The notes: generated by a model not told the origin, from the letters alone. A stretch of DNA of 20,067 nt from an uncultured Eubacteriales bacterium (GCA_900553295.1 USCR01000029.1:1-20067), one strand, 5' to 3'; counted from the stretch's first letter, positions 8,221 through 16,286 are shown. Numbers and translations: made by a program.

Positions 8221-8249
8221 ACTTTACACCACGGCGCCGCAACTGTCAA
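8221..8249 (-). promoter_or_regulatory. Promoter of the glycosidase-etfBA-lctD operon
   Basis: On the minus strand TTGACA (8244-8249), a 17-bp spacer and TAAAGT (8221-8226) form a plausible sigma-A promoter with a leader of about 45 nt. The -35 is perfect and the -10 is a 4/6 match. The operator-like palindrome at 8248-8261 abuts and slightly overlaps the -35, the same geometry as in the two plus-strand promoters. Confidence 0.6.
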
Positions 8250-8261
8250 GAACAAGTTCTT
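8248..8261. promoter_or_regulatory. Operator-like palindrome, box A
   Basis: AAGAAC-AA-GTTCTT, a perfect 6-bp inverted repeat with a 2-bp centre. It shares its core (GAAC-WA-GTYY) with box B at 8281-8290 and with the three boxes before the ABC transporter. Its centre lies 31 bp, three helical turns, from box B. Both divergent promoters have such a box touching their -35 element. Confidence 0.6.
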
Positions 8262-8280
8262 TATATAAATTATTTTTCAT

Positions 8281-8290
8281 GAACTAGTCT
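8281..8290. promoter_or_regulatory. Operator-like box B
   Basis: GAACTAGTCT immediately before and overlapping the first base of TTGACA. It is part of an 18-nt identity, GAACTAGTCTTGACATGG (8281-8298), shared exactly with 16319-16336 at the ABC transporter promoter. An identity of this length confined to promoter regions indicates common control. Confidence 0.65.
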
Positions 8291-8319
8291 TGACATGGCT
8301 TGGCGTACCATGCTATGAT
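8290..8319 (+). promoter_or_regulatory. Promoter of the isomerase-kinase-NamZ operon
   Basis: TTGACA (8290-8295), an 18-bp spacer and TATGAT (8314-8319). Transcription would begin near 8326. That excludes an in-frame ATG at 8322 as start and supports the ATG at 8367. Confidence 0.65.
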
Positions 8320-8366
8320 GAATGCAGACATACAGGGAAAAATGCACAGAAAAGAGGGAGACATCC

Positions 8367-9794
8367 ATGATTCCTTCCATCCGTAAACCCAGGGCGGGGC
8401 TACTGCTGTTATCGCCGGAGCGCTTTGCGGACATTGGCCAGGGCACGGCCCGGGGAAGCTACCGGGAGCGCAAGGAGGCGGAGGCCGCCTGGATGGTCCG
8501 GGACTGCGCCGGGGATTTTGACGTGACCTTTCCCGGCATCGTGTGGAATACCCAGGATGTGAAGCGCGCCATGGACGCCTTTGTGGCGGACAAGGTGGAC
8601 TTTGTGCTGGCGCTGTACCTCTCCTGGGCGGAGGACTATGCCTGGATTCGCTTTTTGCGGGACATGCCGCCGGTGCCGGTGCTCTTTGCCCACCGCATGC
8701 GGGCGGAAATCAACCTCAAGGATACCCACGACGACGACGAGTTCACCGAATATCTGTGCTGCGGTGGCCTGGTGGGCGCCCAGGAGGCCAGCGGCGACAA
8801 CGCCGACTACGGCCGTCCTATGCTGGAAACCTACCTGGGCACCTGGTCGCAGGTGCTGGAGCGCGCCCGCTCCTTCGGCAACGCGGCCCGGGCGCGTGCG
8901 CTGCTGAAGGATGCGCGCATCGGCCTGCTGGCCTGCTATAACGAAGCCATGTGGAGCACCTACGTCCACCCGGCGGACATCTTCCGCAAGGTGGGCCCGG
9001 AGCTGCACTTCTATTCCATTGCGGAGCTGTGCGACGAAATCGACCTGATCTCCCCGGCGGAGGCCCAGGCGGTGCAGGCGGACATCGCCGCCCGCTACCC
9101 CGTCAAGCCTGACGTGGACGAGGAGAAATTCCTGGCCAGCGTCCGGGCGACCATGGCCATGGAGCGCCTGGCGGAGAAGCACGACCTGGATCTGCTGGTG
9201 CTCAACGACATCGACACCATGCTGTTCAAGAAGGTGGGCCTGCGGCCGGGCTTCTATCCCACACCACAGTGCGGGCGGGTGGTCATCGTGCCCGAGGGGG
9301 ACCTGGGGGGCGGCCTGGCTACCTACATCCTCCGCCTGCTGTCCGGCGGGCATGTGAACTTCATCGAGCCCTTCCACATCGACCTGCCGGGGGAGAACTT
9401 TGCCGCCGGCCACGCGGGGCCCAATGATTATACCGATGAGGGCGTCACCCTGGTCAGCCGGGACGTGCGCTTTGCCAAGAGCGCCTGGAAGTACGCGGGC
9501 GCGCCCTTTGCCTGGCATGTGTTCCCCCAGGGGCGCAAGACCATGCTGCACTGCTCCCAGCGCAAGGGCCGCTTCCTGATGGCCGCCACGCTGCTGGACT
9601 GCCTGCCTTGCGAGCCGTTCCTGGCCACGTACAGCCACGGGCTGTTCCGCCCCGTGGGACAGAGCGCTCCGGAGCTGTTCGAAAAGCTGCTGCGCCTGGG
9701 CGTCACCCAGCACTATGGGCTGTGCGCCGGTGAATTCTTGCCCGAGCTAAAAGACCTGGCCATGATGCTGGACATGGATTATCAGCGGGTGTAA
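8367..9794 (+). CDS. L-fucose/L-arabinose isomerase-like protein
   Basis: A 475-residue protein resembling the fucose/arabinose isomerase fold: an alpha/beta N-terminal region (about 55-110), a middle domain (about 180-285) and a C-terminal barrel-like region. Candidate metal ligands are Asp281/Asp283 (LNDID), Glu310 (VPEGDLGGG), His337 (FHID) and His349 (GHAGPND). The Asp283-Glu310 spacing equals the Glu306-Glu333 spacing of E. coli AraA. It is shorter than FucI (about 590) and AraA (about 500), and the first ligand is Asp rather than Glu, so the sugar is not predictable; an aldose-ketose isomerisation is likely. The start at 8367 is set by GAGGGAG (8354-8360). First gene of the plus-strand operon; 24 nt separate it from the next isomerase-like gene. 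Confidence 0.7.
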   Translation: MIPSIRKPRAGLLLLSPERFADIGQGTARGSYRERKEAEAAWMVRDCAGDFDVTFPGIVWNTQDVKRAMDAFVADKVDFVLALYLSWAEDYAWIRFLRDMPPVPVLFAHRMRAEINLKDTHDDDEFTEYLCCGGLVGAQEASGDNADYGRPMLETYLGTWSQVLERARSFGNAARARALLKDARIGLLACYNEAMWSTYVHPADIFRKVGPELHFYSIAELCDEIDLISPAEAQAVQADIAARYPVKPDVDEEKFLASVRATMAMERLAEKHDLDLLVLNDIDTMLFKKVGLRPGFYPTPQCGRVVIVPEGDLGGGLATYILRLLSGGHVNFIEPFHIDLPGENFAAGHAGPNDYTDEGVTLVSRDVRFAKSAWKYAGAPFAWHVFPQGRKTMLHCSQRKGRFLMAATLLDCLPCEPFLATYSHGLFRPVGQSAPELFEKLLRLGVTQHYGLCAGEFLPELKDLAMMLDMDYQRV

Positions 9795-9818
9795 CGCCCC
9801 CATACAGGAGGAATCGCC

Positions 9819-11627
9819 ATGAGCTTTATGTTTCATCCCTACCCTTATAAGGATTTGCACGCGGTGAACCCCGTGACGCCCCGGGATACGGTGGTGGAGG
9901 GCGCTCTGCCCGTAGCCCGCCGGATTGCCGCACTGTTTGCGGAGGGCTGCCGCAGCGTGGGTCTGGACGGCTATGCGGGCACGGAATTTGACGTGCTCTA
10001 TCAGCTGCTGGCGGCGCAGCTCCTGCCCCAGGGGGTGCGCATTGTCCGCACGGAGGAACTGCTGCTGCCCCCGGAAACCATCCGGGAGATGCTTCGGGAC
10101 TCCCTGCCCGAGGATCGCAGCCTGGACCCCGTGCTCCTCTACGGCGTGCGGATTCCCCGCCGGTACGAGGATTTCTTCCGCCCGGAGGCCCTGGCTGCGC
10201 TCCGGGAGACCCTGCAAGGGGAAGAAAAGCTGCTGGTGCTGGGCCGGGGCGCCCTGTGTGAAACCCTGCGCGGGGCATATGACGCCCGCGTTTGGGTGGA
10301 CATCACCCCCCGCACCGCGGCGCTGAACTACAAGTACGGCAAGGCCCACAACTTTGGGGAGCCCGCGGCCCTGCCCTTTGGGGCCATGATGCGCCGGAAC
10401 TATTATGTGGACTTTGAGCTGGCGGTGGAGCTGCGCTGGACGCTCATCCGTCAGGGGGCGCTGGACTGGTACATGACCGCGGACGATATGGGCCACCCCT
10501 CCCTGCTGCCCTATGGGGAGCTGTGCGGGTTGTTCGACGAGCTGCGGGCCAAGCCCCTGCGCTGCCGGCCCGTTTATCTGGAAGGGGTATGGGGCGGCTT
10601 TTATATCAAGCGGCTGCGCAATTTGCCCCGGGAGATGAAAAACTGCGCCTGGGTCTTTGACATGATTCCCATGGAGGTGAGCCTGGCGGCGGTGTGGCCG
10701 GGGCATGAAATCGAGGTGCCCTTCTTCACCTTTGTGCAGCAGCAGGGGGAAAAGCTCCTGGGCAAGCCCGCCTACGATGCCTTCGGCGGCTATTTCCCCG
10801 TGCGGTTCAATTATGACGATACCTTCCACTCCAGCGGCAACATGTCCATCCAGTGCCACCCGGACGCGGAATGGGTGGTGAAGCAGCATGGGGAGCTGGG
10901 CCGCCAGGATGAGAGCTACTACGTCTGCGTGGCCGGGCAGGATGCCTGCACCTACCTGGGCTTTGAGGAGGAAAACTCCTGCGAGGAATTCTTCGCCGCG
11001 GCGGAGAAGGCCCAGGAGACCGGCGAAACCATCGACTACAAGCGCTATGTTCATGCGGTGCCTTCCAAGCCGGGCACCCAGGTGATGATACCCGCGGGCA
11101 CCATCCACGCCAGCGGGCACAACCAGGTGATCCTGGAAATCGGCAGCCTTACCGTGGGCTCGTATACCTACAAGCTCTACGACTACCAGCGCATCGACCC
11201 GCAGACGGGATTGCCACGGCCCATTCACTTGGCCGCGGGGCGCAAGGTGATCCATCCTGAGCGCACGGCCGGATGGGTAACGGAAAATCTGGTGAACCAT
11301 GGCGGCGTGAAGCGCCAGGGCGAAGGGTATGTGGAGCGCACGGTGGGCGAGCATGAGCTGCTGTACTTTGCCCTGCATACGGAGACCTTTGATCGCGTCA
11401 TTACCGATGACACCCGGGACCACTTCCATGTGCTGGCCCTCACCGAGGGGGAGCAGGTACGGATTGAGTCCCAGGCGTACCCTGCCCGGCACTTTGTGGC
11501 CAACTATCTGGATGTGATCGTGGTGCCGGCGGACTTCGGCCCCTACCGCATTGTCAACCTGGGTCAGGGCCCGGTGACGGTGCACAAGACCTGCTTGAAG
11601 GATTCCTTTGAAACATGTGCGAAGTAA
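9819..11627 (+). CDS. Phosphomannose isomerase-like protein with extra N-terminal domain
   Basis: A 602-residue protein, far longer than the 300-400 residues of simple type I mannose-6-phosphate isomerases. The C-terminal part (about 250-600) is a PMI-type cupin: MSIQCHPD (342-349, Gln345 and His347), Glu365 in QDESYYV matching the GKTECWY glutamate, and His430 in IPAGTIHASGHNQVILEIG, which together form the zinc site. The N-terminal part (about 30-175) looks like a P-loop nucleoside-kinase fold: GLDGYAGTEFDVL (48-60) occupies the Walker A position but lacks the Gly-Lys-Ser/Thr. It is therefore probably non-catalytic. Likely reaction: interconversion of an aldose and a ketose or their phosphates. 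Ribosome site AGGAGG. Its end overlaps the ROK kinase by 13 nt, suggesting the two act in succession. Confidence 0.78.
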   Translation: MSFMFHPYPYKDLHAVNPVTPRDTVVEGALPVARRIAALFAEGCRSVGLDGYAGTEFDVLYQLLAAQLLPQGVRIVRTEELLLPPETIREMLRDSLPEDRSLDPVLLYGVRIPRRYEDFFRPEALAALRETLQGEEKLLVLGRGALCETLRGAYDARVWVDITPRTAALNYKYGKAHNFGEPAALPFGAMMRRNYYVDFELAVELRWTLIRQGALDWYMTADDMGHPSLLPYGELCGLFDELRAKPLRCRPVYLEGVWGGFYIKRLRNLPREMKNCAWVFDMIPMEVSLAAVWPGHEIEVPFFTFVQQQGEKLLGKPAYDAFGGYFPVRFNYDDTFHSSGNMSIQCHPDAEWVVKQHGELGRQDESYYVCVAGQDACTYLGFEEENSCEEFFAAAEKAQETGETIDYKRYVHAVPSKPGTQVMIPAGTIHASGHNQVILEIGSLTVGSYTYKLYDYQRIDPQTGLPRPIHLAAGRKVIHPERTAGWVTENLVNHGGVKRQGEGYVERTVGEHELLYFALHTETFDRVITDDTRDHFHVLALTEGEQVRIESQAYPARHFVANYLDVIVVPADFGPYRIVNLGQGPVTVHKTCLKDSFETCAK

Positions 11628-12457
11628 TATTGGCATTGGACGCCGGAGGAACCAGCATCAAGGCGGGGATTCTCCGGGGCGAGGAAATCATTGCGGAGCG
11701 GAGCTTTGCCTTTCTCAGCGAGGAGCGGGAGCAGATGCTGTCCGTATTCCGGCAGGCCCTTGCCTGGGGGCGGGACTATGGGCCCGTCTGCCTGGGAGTG
11801 GCCTGCCCGGGGCCCTTTGACTTTGCCAGGGGCGTAAGCCATATGCGGCATAAATGGCGGGGGCTGATGGACGTGCCCCTGCCCCCGGTGTTTGCCCGGG
11901 AATTGCCGGGGGTACCCGTTCGCTTCCTGCACGACTCCACGGCATTTTTGCTGGGGGAGGCCTGGCAGGGCGCGGCCCGGAACATGGAAAACCCCGCGGG
12001 GGTCATGCTGGGCACGGGCTTTGGCTTTACGGTGATGCAGCGGCGGCGGGTGCTGGTGGATGCCAACGGTACCCCGGCCCTGGTGCTGTGGAACGCTCCC
12101 TTCCGGGATGGCACGGTGGAGGACTACGTCAGCCGACGCGCCCTGCGGGACGCCTACGGCCCCCAAGCTCCCGACGTGCGGGAGCTGGCGGAGCTGGCGC
12201 GCGGGGGAGACACGCGGGCGCAGGCGATTTTCCGCCGCATGGGGGAAGCTCTGGGCGAAGTGCTCACCCGCTACCTCCCCGCCGGGACGGATGGCGTGGT
12301 CCTGGGCGGACAGATTGCTCGCTCGGCAGAGCTTTTCCTCCCCTGGGCCCAGATACCGGCGTCCGTGACGGTGGCCCGGCACATTGGCAGCGCCGCCCTG
12401 CGGGGTGCGGCCGTATTCTGCCGGGGCGAAGCCCATGAATTCACGAAGGAGGCCTGA
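11615..12457 (+). CDS. ROK-family sugar kinase, zinc-motif-less
   Basis: A 280-residue ROK kinase. ALDAGGTSIKAGI (7-19) is the phosphate-1 loop. GVACPGP (61-67) is a conserved ROK strand. Asp107 in FLHDSTAFLLGEAW is the likely catalytic base (usually NDANA in the family). MLGTGFGFTVM (131-141) is phosphate-2, and VVLGGQIARS (228-237) the adenosine-side motif. The usual H-x9-CxCGxxGC zinc motif is missing and replaced by LWNAPFRDGTVEDYVSRRAL. There is no N-terminal DNA-binding domain, so it is an enzyme rather than a repressor. The start overlaps the end of the PMI-like gene, with only a weak AAGGA upstream, implying translational coupling. It probably phosphorylates the sugar handled by the two neighbouring isomerases. 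Confidence 0.85.
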   Translation: MCEVILALDAGGTSIKAGILRGEEIIAERSFAFLSEEREQMLSVFRQALAWGRDYGPVCLGVACPGPFDFARGVSHMRHKWRGLMDVPLPPVFARELPGVPVRFLHDSTAFLLGEAWQGAARNMENPAGVMLGTGFGFTVMQRRRVLVDANGTPALVLWNAPFRDGTVEDYVSRRALRDAYGPQAPDVRELAELARGGDTRAQAIFRRMGEALGEVLTRYLPAGTDGVVLGGQIARSAELFLPWAQIPASVTVARHIGSAALRGAAVFCRGEAHEFTKEA

Positions 12458-12460
12458 CCC

Positions 12461-13309
12461 TTGAGCGCCTTTACCAAGTTAAGAGAGAGCGACTTCTCCG
12501 CCACGGAGAAGCGCATCGCGGACTATATTCTGAAAAACGCCCACAAGCTGCCGGAAATCACCATCAGCACCGTGGCCAAGGACTGCGACACCAGCAAGTC
12601 CATGGTGGTGCAGCTGTGCAAAACCGCCGGCTTCAAGGGCTATAAGGACCTGTGCAGCCAGCTGCTGGTGGAGCAGGCGCTCAGCGACCAAAAGGGCCAG
12701 GAGGCCATGGATTACGATGAGATCCATCCCGGCTGCACCATGGCCCAGATTTGCCAAATCACCCTGCGGGAAGAAATGCGCTCCCTTCAGGATACGGCGG
12801 AGCTCATGGACGCTTCCGCCATTGAAAAGGCGGTCAAGCTGCTCATGAAGGCGGACAAAATCCAGCTTTACGGCGTGGGCAGCAGCGCCGTGGCAGCCCT
12901 GGATATGTACAACAAGCTCTGCCGCGTGGGCTTGAACGCCCGCTTTTCCCAGGATGTGCATTGTCAGCTGCTGGACTCCGCTTCCCTCACGCCCAAGAGC
13001 GTGGCGCTGGTGTTCAGCTTTAACGGGCGCACCAAGGATATGATCGAGGCCTGCGAGCTTTCCAAAGAGATGGGCGCGAAGGTGATCTCGGTTACACGGT
13101 TTGGAAACAATCCCATTGCGGAGTTGAGCGACGTACCCCTTTATGTGGCCAGCAATGAGTCCCTGCGCCGGGTGACCACCATGAGCTCCCGCCTGAGCAC
13201 CCTGGTGATGGTGGACGTGCTCTTTACCTGCCTGGCCAACAGCATGGGCGACAAGGTCGCCCCGCTGATTGAACGCAATACCATGATCGCCAACCGGCGG
13301 AGAAAGTAA
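12461..13309 (+). CDS. MurR/RpiR-family transcriptional regulator
   Basis: A 282-residue regulator. Residues 1-77 are the RpiR-type helix-turn-helix domain (FSATEKRIADYILKNAHKLP, then ISTVAKDCDTSKSMVVQLCKTAGFKGY). Residues about 125-260 are a SIS sugar-phosphate-binding domain with YGVGSS (137-142) and FSFNGRTKD (185-193). The start is TTG, supported by AAGGAGG eight bases upstream inside the ROK gene; no ATG fits as well. Family members sense sugar phosphates, such as MurNAc-6-P for MurR. In Bacillus subtilis a relative lies beside the NamZ homologue ybbC, as here. It is the best local candidate to bind the boxes at 8248-8290 and 16287-16328. Its binding site and effector are not shown by the sequence. 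Confidence 0.92.
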   Translation: MSAFTKLRESDFSATEKRIADYILKNAHKLPEITISTVAKDCDTSKSMVVQLCKTAGFKGYKDLCSQLLVEQALSDQKGQEAMDYDEIHPGCTMAQICQITLREEMRSLQDTAELMDASAIEKAVKLLMKADKIQLYGVGSSAVAALDMYNKLCRVGLNARFSQDVHCQLLDSASLTPKSVALVFSFNGRTKDMIEACELSKEMGAKVISVTRFGNNPIAELSDVPLYVASNESLRRVTTMSSRLSTLVMVDVLFTCLANSMGDKVAPLIERNTMIANRRRK

Positions 13310-13354
13310 AGCCGGAGATTCGCTACACACTTATCCAGCAAGGAGGGAACCAAC

Positions 13355-14503
13355 ATGACCAGATTCCATGTTCTCAGCGGCGTGGACCGCCTGTATACCG
13401 TGGACGACCTGCTCAAGGGGCGTCGGGTGGGCCTGATGACCAATCCCACGGGCATCGACCATGAACTGAACAGCACCATTGACCTGGTGCACCAGCGTTA
13501 CCAGTTAACCGCGCTGTTTGCCGTGGAGCATGGTATCCGGGGCGATGCCCAGGCGGGGGCGAAGGTGGAAACCACGGTGGACCCCGCCACGGGGGTCACG
13601 GTGTACAGCGCCTTCGGGGCCAACTGCCATTTCAACCAGGAAATGCTGGATGCCTTTGACGTGCTGGTGTTTGACATCCAGGACGTGGGCGCGCGGTTCT
13701 ACACCTACCTGTATTCCCTTTCCTACGCCATGGAGGCCTGCGCCCGGGGCGGCAAGGAAGTGGTGGTGCTGGACCGGGTGAATCCCCTGGGCGGCGTCAA
13801 GCGCACGGGCACGATACTGGACCTGCGTTTCTCTTCCTTTGTGGGTGACTATGAATTGCCCACCCAGTACGCCCTGACCATCGGCGAGTATGCCCGCTAT
13901 GTGAAGGACTACCTGCACCTGGATGTGAAGCTCACGGTGGTGTCCCTGGAAGGGTGGCGCCGGGAGATGTACCTGGACGATACCGACCTGCCCTGGGTTG
14001 CCCCTTCGCCCAACTGCCCCGATTTGGCCGCTTCCCTGTGCTATACGGGCACCTGCGTCTTTGAGGGCACCAACTGCAGCGAGGGCCGGGGAACCACCCT
14101 GCCCTTCCAGGTGATCGGCGCGCCCTATATCGACGGCGCGGCCCTGGAAAAGCGGATGAATGCTCTGGGCCTGCCGGGGCTGCATTTCCGGCGCACGGCT
14201 TTCTGCCCCACATTCAGCAAGCATCAGGGCGTGCTGTGCCATGGGGTACAGATGCACATTACCGACCGGGAGGGCTGCGACGCCTTTGCGGGGGGATTGC
14301 TGCTCATGGACACCATCCGAAAGATGTACCCCGATCAGTTTGCCTTCATCCGCTGGTCCGACGAGGCGCCCTACGCGGTGGATAAGCTCCTGGGCACGGA
14401 CGTGTACCGCACCGGCGCCATGACGGCCGAGGAGCTCATTGCCAGCAGCCGCGAACCCGTGCGCCGCTTTGGTGAAAGTGTAACGAAATACCTGCTGTAT
14501 TGA
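13355..14503 (+). CDS. namZ: NamZ/DUF1343 (GH171-type) exo-beta-N-acetylmuramidase homologue, no signal peptide
   Basis: A 382-residue DUF1343 protein of full family length. Diagnostic motifs are LMTNPTGID (27-35), VEHGIRGD (57-64, Glu58-His59 likely catalytic), FDIQDVGARFYTY (106-118), VAPSPNCPDL (215-224) and EGTNCSEGRGT (237-247). Characterised NamZ enzymes release MurNAc from the non-reducing end of peptidoglycan fragments. Bacillus NamZ is secreted, whereas this protein starts MTRFHVLSGVDRL with no signal peptide, so it should act in the cytoplasm on imported fragments. AAGGAGGG is its ribosome site. It lies in an operon between the RpiR regulator and two acetyltransferases. Whether it retains muramidase specificity or acts on another glycoside is inference. 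Confidence 0.88.
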   Translation: MTRFHVLSGVDRLYTVDDLLKGRRVGLMTNPTGIDHELNSTIDLVHQRYQLTALFAVEHGIRGDAQAGAKVETTVDPATGVTVYSAFGANCHFNQEMLDAFDVLVFDIQDVGARFYTYLYSLSYAMEACARGGKEVVVLDRVNPLGGVKRTGTILDLRFSSFVGDYELPTQYALTIGEYARYVKDYLHLDVKLTVVSLEGWRREMYLDDTDLPWVAPSPNCPDLAASLCYTGTCVFEGTNCSEGRGTTLPFQVIGAPYIDGAALEKRMNALGLPGLHFRRTAFCPTFSKHQGVLCHGVQMHITDREGCDAFAGGLLLMDTIRKMYPDQFAFIRWSDEAPYAVDKLLGTDVYRTGAMTAEELIASSREPVRRFGESVTKYLLY

Positions 14504-14515
14504 CGGAGGAGAGCC

Positions 14516-15592
14516 ATGGACTTCATCATTCGTCCCCTGACGCCCGCGGATGCGGACGCGGCCCTGGCGCTGCTGGCGGACTGCTCCGCCAAGGGGGAAG
14601 TGCTGTACAAACCCTTGGAGAAAGCGGATTTTCTCCTGCGCTTTTTCGGTGAGAACCGCTGGGGATTCGCCGCTGAGGCCGGCGGCAGGCTGGTGGGATG
14701 GGCCCACGCGGCGGCGCAGACCCGCTTCCTGCCCGGTGAAACGCCGGAAAACACGCCGCTGTACCTGACGCTGTTGCTGGTGGAGGAAGGCTTCCGCCGC
14801 CGGGGCGCAGGCAAGGCGCTGCTGGAGGCCGTGCGGCAGGTGGGCCGTGACGCGGGGAAAAACCGCCTGATGGTTTCCGGCAACAATCCCGTGCACCTCA
14901 CCTGGCTGATTCCTGGCGCGGGCGGGCACGACCATAACAACGCGCCCGGCGCCAATGAGGATACTCCCGGGTATGGCTATCTGCTCTCCCAGGGCTTTGA
15001 GGATGTGTTCCATGAAATTTCCATGTACATGCCTTTACGCGATTACCGCTGGGACCCCAAGCTGGATGCCGTTATGGAAAAGCTGACGGCGGAGGGCATC
15101 TATGTGGGCCGCTGGCAGATGCGCATGGGGGAGAACTACGACGGCATGTGCGACCGGGTGGGCAGCGAGTACTGGCGCAATGTGCTCCGTCAGGAGCTGC
15201 TGGCCTGGCATACGGGTCGTCCCAATGCAGACCCCGAGTGCTGGCCGGATGGCGTGCGGCCCGCTGGGCCCCGCCCGCTGCTGGTGGCCATGAAAGAGAA
15301 GCAGATTATTGGCTTTACAGGGCCGGTGGATCTTCAGCGCAGCGGCCGGGGCTGGTTTACCGGCATTTGTACCGACCCGGAATGGGGCGGGCGCGGCATT
15401 GCCACGGTGCTGTTCAACCGGCTGATGAAGGAATTCGTGGCGGAGGGAGCGGCTTTCTGCTCGCTGTTTACCGGCGCGCAGAACCATGCCCAAAAGATTT
15501 ACCAGCGGGCGGGGCTGCGCGTCACCTCCCACTGGGCGGTGCTTTCCCAGTCCCTGGGACAGGGCGAGCGGTGCCAGGAGGCATATTTCTGA
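14516..15592 (+). CDS. Tandem-domain GNAT acetyltransferase
   Basis: A 358-residue protein with two GNAT folds. The first (about 1-172) has the acetyl-CoA motif VEEGFRRRGAGKALL (89-103). The second (about 195-345) has TDPEWGGRGIATVLF (286-300). The first domain contains an unusual insertion at 131-150 rich in His, Asn and Gly (GGHDHNNAPGANE). Both CoA motifs keep the R/Q-x-x-G-x-G/A pattern, so both may be active. It starts 12 nt after NamZ with a GGAGGAG ribosome site, so it is co-transcribed. The acceptor is unknown; an amino-sugar or amino acid released from peptidoglycan would fit the context, but nothing in the sequence proves this. Confidence 0.82.
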   Translation: MDFIIRPLTPADADAALALLADCSAKGEVLYKPLEKADFLLRFFGENRWGFAAEAGGRLVGWAHAAAQTRFLPGETPENTPLYLTLLLVEEGFRRRGAGKALLEAVRQVGRDAGKNRLMVSGNNPVHLTWLIPGAGGHDHNNAPGANEDTPGYGYLLSQGFEDVFHEISMYMPLRDYRWDPKLDAVMEKLTAEGIYVGRWQMRMGENYDGMCDRVGSEYWRNVLRQELLAWHTGRPNADPECWPDGVRPAGPRPLLVAMKEKQIIGFTGPVDLQRSGRGWFTGICTDPEWGGRGIATVLFNRLMKEFVAEGAAFCSLFTGAQNHAQKIYQRAGLRVTSHWAVLSQSLGQGERCQEAYF

Positions 15593-15622
15593 TCAATGGC
15601 TTGACCATGGGAGTGCGAAAAC

Positions 15623-16258
15623 ATGTTGACGATACGCAATGAGCGGCCGGAGGATTACGCGGCGGTGGAGGAGTTGACTCGGCGGGCCTTTTACAATGTG
15701 TATGAGCCCGGCTGCACGGAACATTATCTGGTGCACATCATGCGTGGACACAGGGATTTCCTCCCCGAGCTGGACTTTGTGGCGGAGCTGGACGGCCGCC
15801 TGATTGGCAACATCATGTACACCAGGTCCTGGCTCACCGATGGCGACGGGAACCGCCGGGAGATCCTCACCTTTGGGCCGGTGAGCATATTGCCGGAATG
15901 CCAGCGGAAGGGCTATGGAAAGCAGCTCATGGAGCATTCCTTTGCCAGGGCCAGGGAAATGGGCTATGGGGCGGTGGTGATCTTCGGCAGTCCGGCCAAC
16001 TATGTGAGCCGGGGATTTGTAAGCTGCAAAAAATACCGCGTTTCCCTGGAAGGGGGCAGGTATCCCGCGGCCATGCTGGTGAAGGAACTGATACCGGGCA
16101 CATTGGCCGGCAACACCTGGACGTATACGGATAGCCCTGTGATGCATTTCAGCGAGGAGGAAGCCCGGCGCTTTGACGAAACCCTGCCGCCCATGGAGAA
16201 ACGGCGGACGCCGTCCCAGGAAGAATTTTACATTATGAGCCATGCAACGCTGCTGTGA
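15623..16258 (+). CDS. GNAT-family N-acetyltransferase (YhbS-like)
   Basis: A 211-residue single-domain GNAT. The core has FVAELDGRLIGNIMYTRS (52-69), the beta-4 strand FGPVSILPECQ (84-94) and the CoA motif QRKGYGKQLM (94-103), with GFVSCKKY (131-138) near the family's usual end. A C-terminal tail of about 60 residues extends past the core. It resembles the COG3153 group of predicted acetyltransferases. The ribosome site is modest (GGGAG, ten bases upstream) and the gap from the previous gene is 30 nt, so it is the last gene of the operon. The 240 bases after it hold the transporter promoter rather than an obvious terminator. Substrate unknown. Confidence 0.82.
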   Translation: MLTIRNERPEDYAAVEELTRRAFYNVYEPGCTEHYLVHIMRGHRDFLPELDFVAELDGRLIGNIMYTRSWLTDGDGNRREILTFGPVSILPECQRKGYGKQLMEHSFARAREMGYGAVVIFGSPANYVSRGFVSCKKYRVSLEGGRYPAAMLVKELIPGTLAGNTWTYTDSPVMHFSEEEARRFDETLPPMEKRRTPSQEEFYIMSHATLL

Positions 16259-16286
16259 GGGGGAAGCGGGAAAGTTGTCCAAGCAC

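Noticed and set aside
8250..8259. LexA (SOS) box
   Set aside because: The Gram-positive box has four bases between GAAC and GTTC; here there are two, and no DNA-repair gene is near.
8322..8366. In-frame ATG at 8322 as start of the isomerase-like gene
   Set aside because: It lies upstream of the predicted transcription start and has no ribosome site, while 8367 has GAGGGAG at good spacing.
9747..11636. Long open frame on the minus strand opposite the PMI-like gene
   Set aside because: Low-complexity, His/Gln/Gly-rich translation with no family motifs; a shadow of a GC-rich gene on the other strand. The same holds for long frames opposite the glycosidase, NamZ, dehydrogenase and binding-protein genes.
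12461..13309. Reading the SIS-domain protein as MurQ etherase
   Set aside because: The N-terminal helix-turn-helix region and overall layout are those of an RpiR regulator; MurQ has no such domain.
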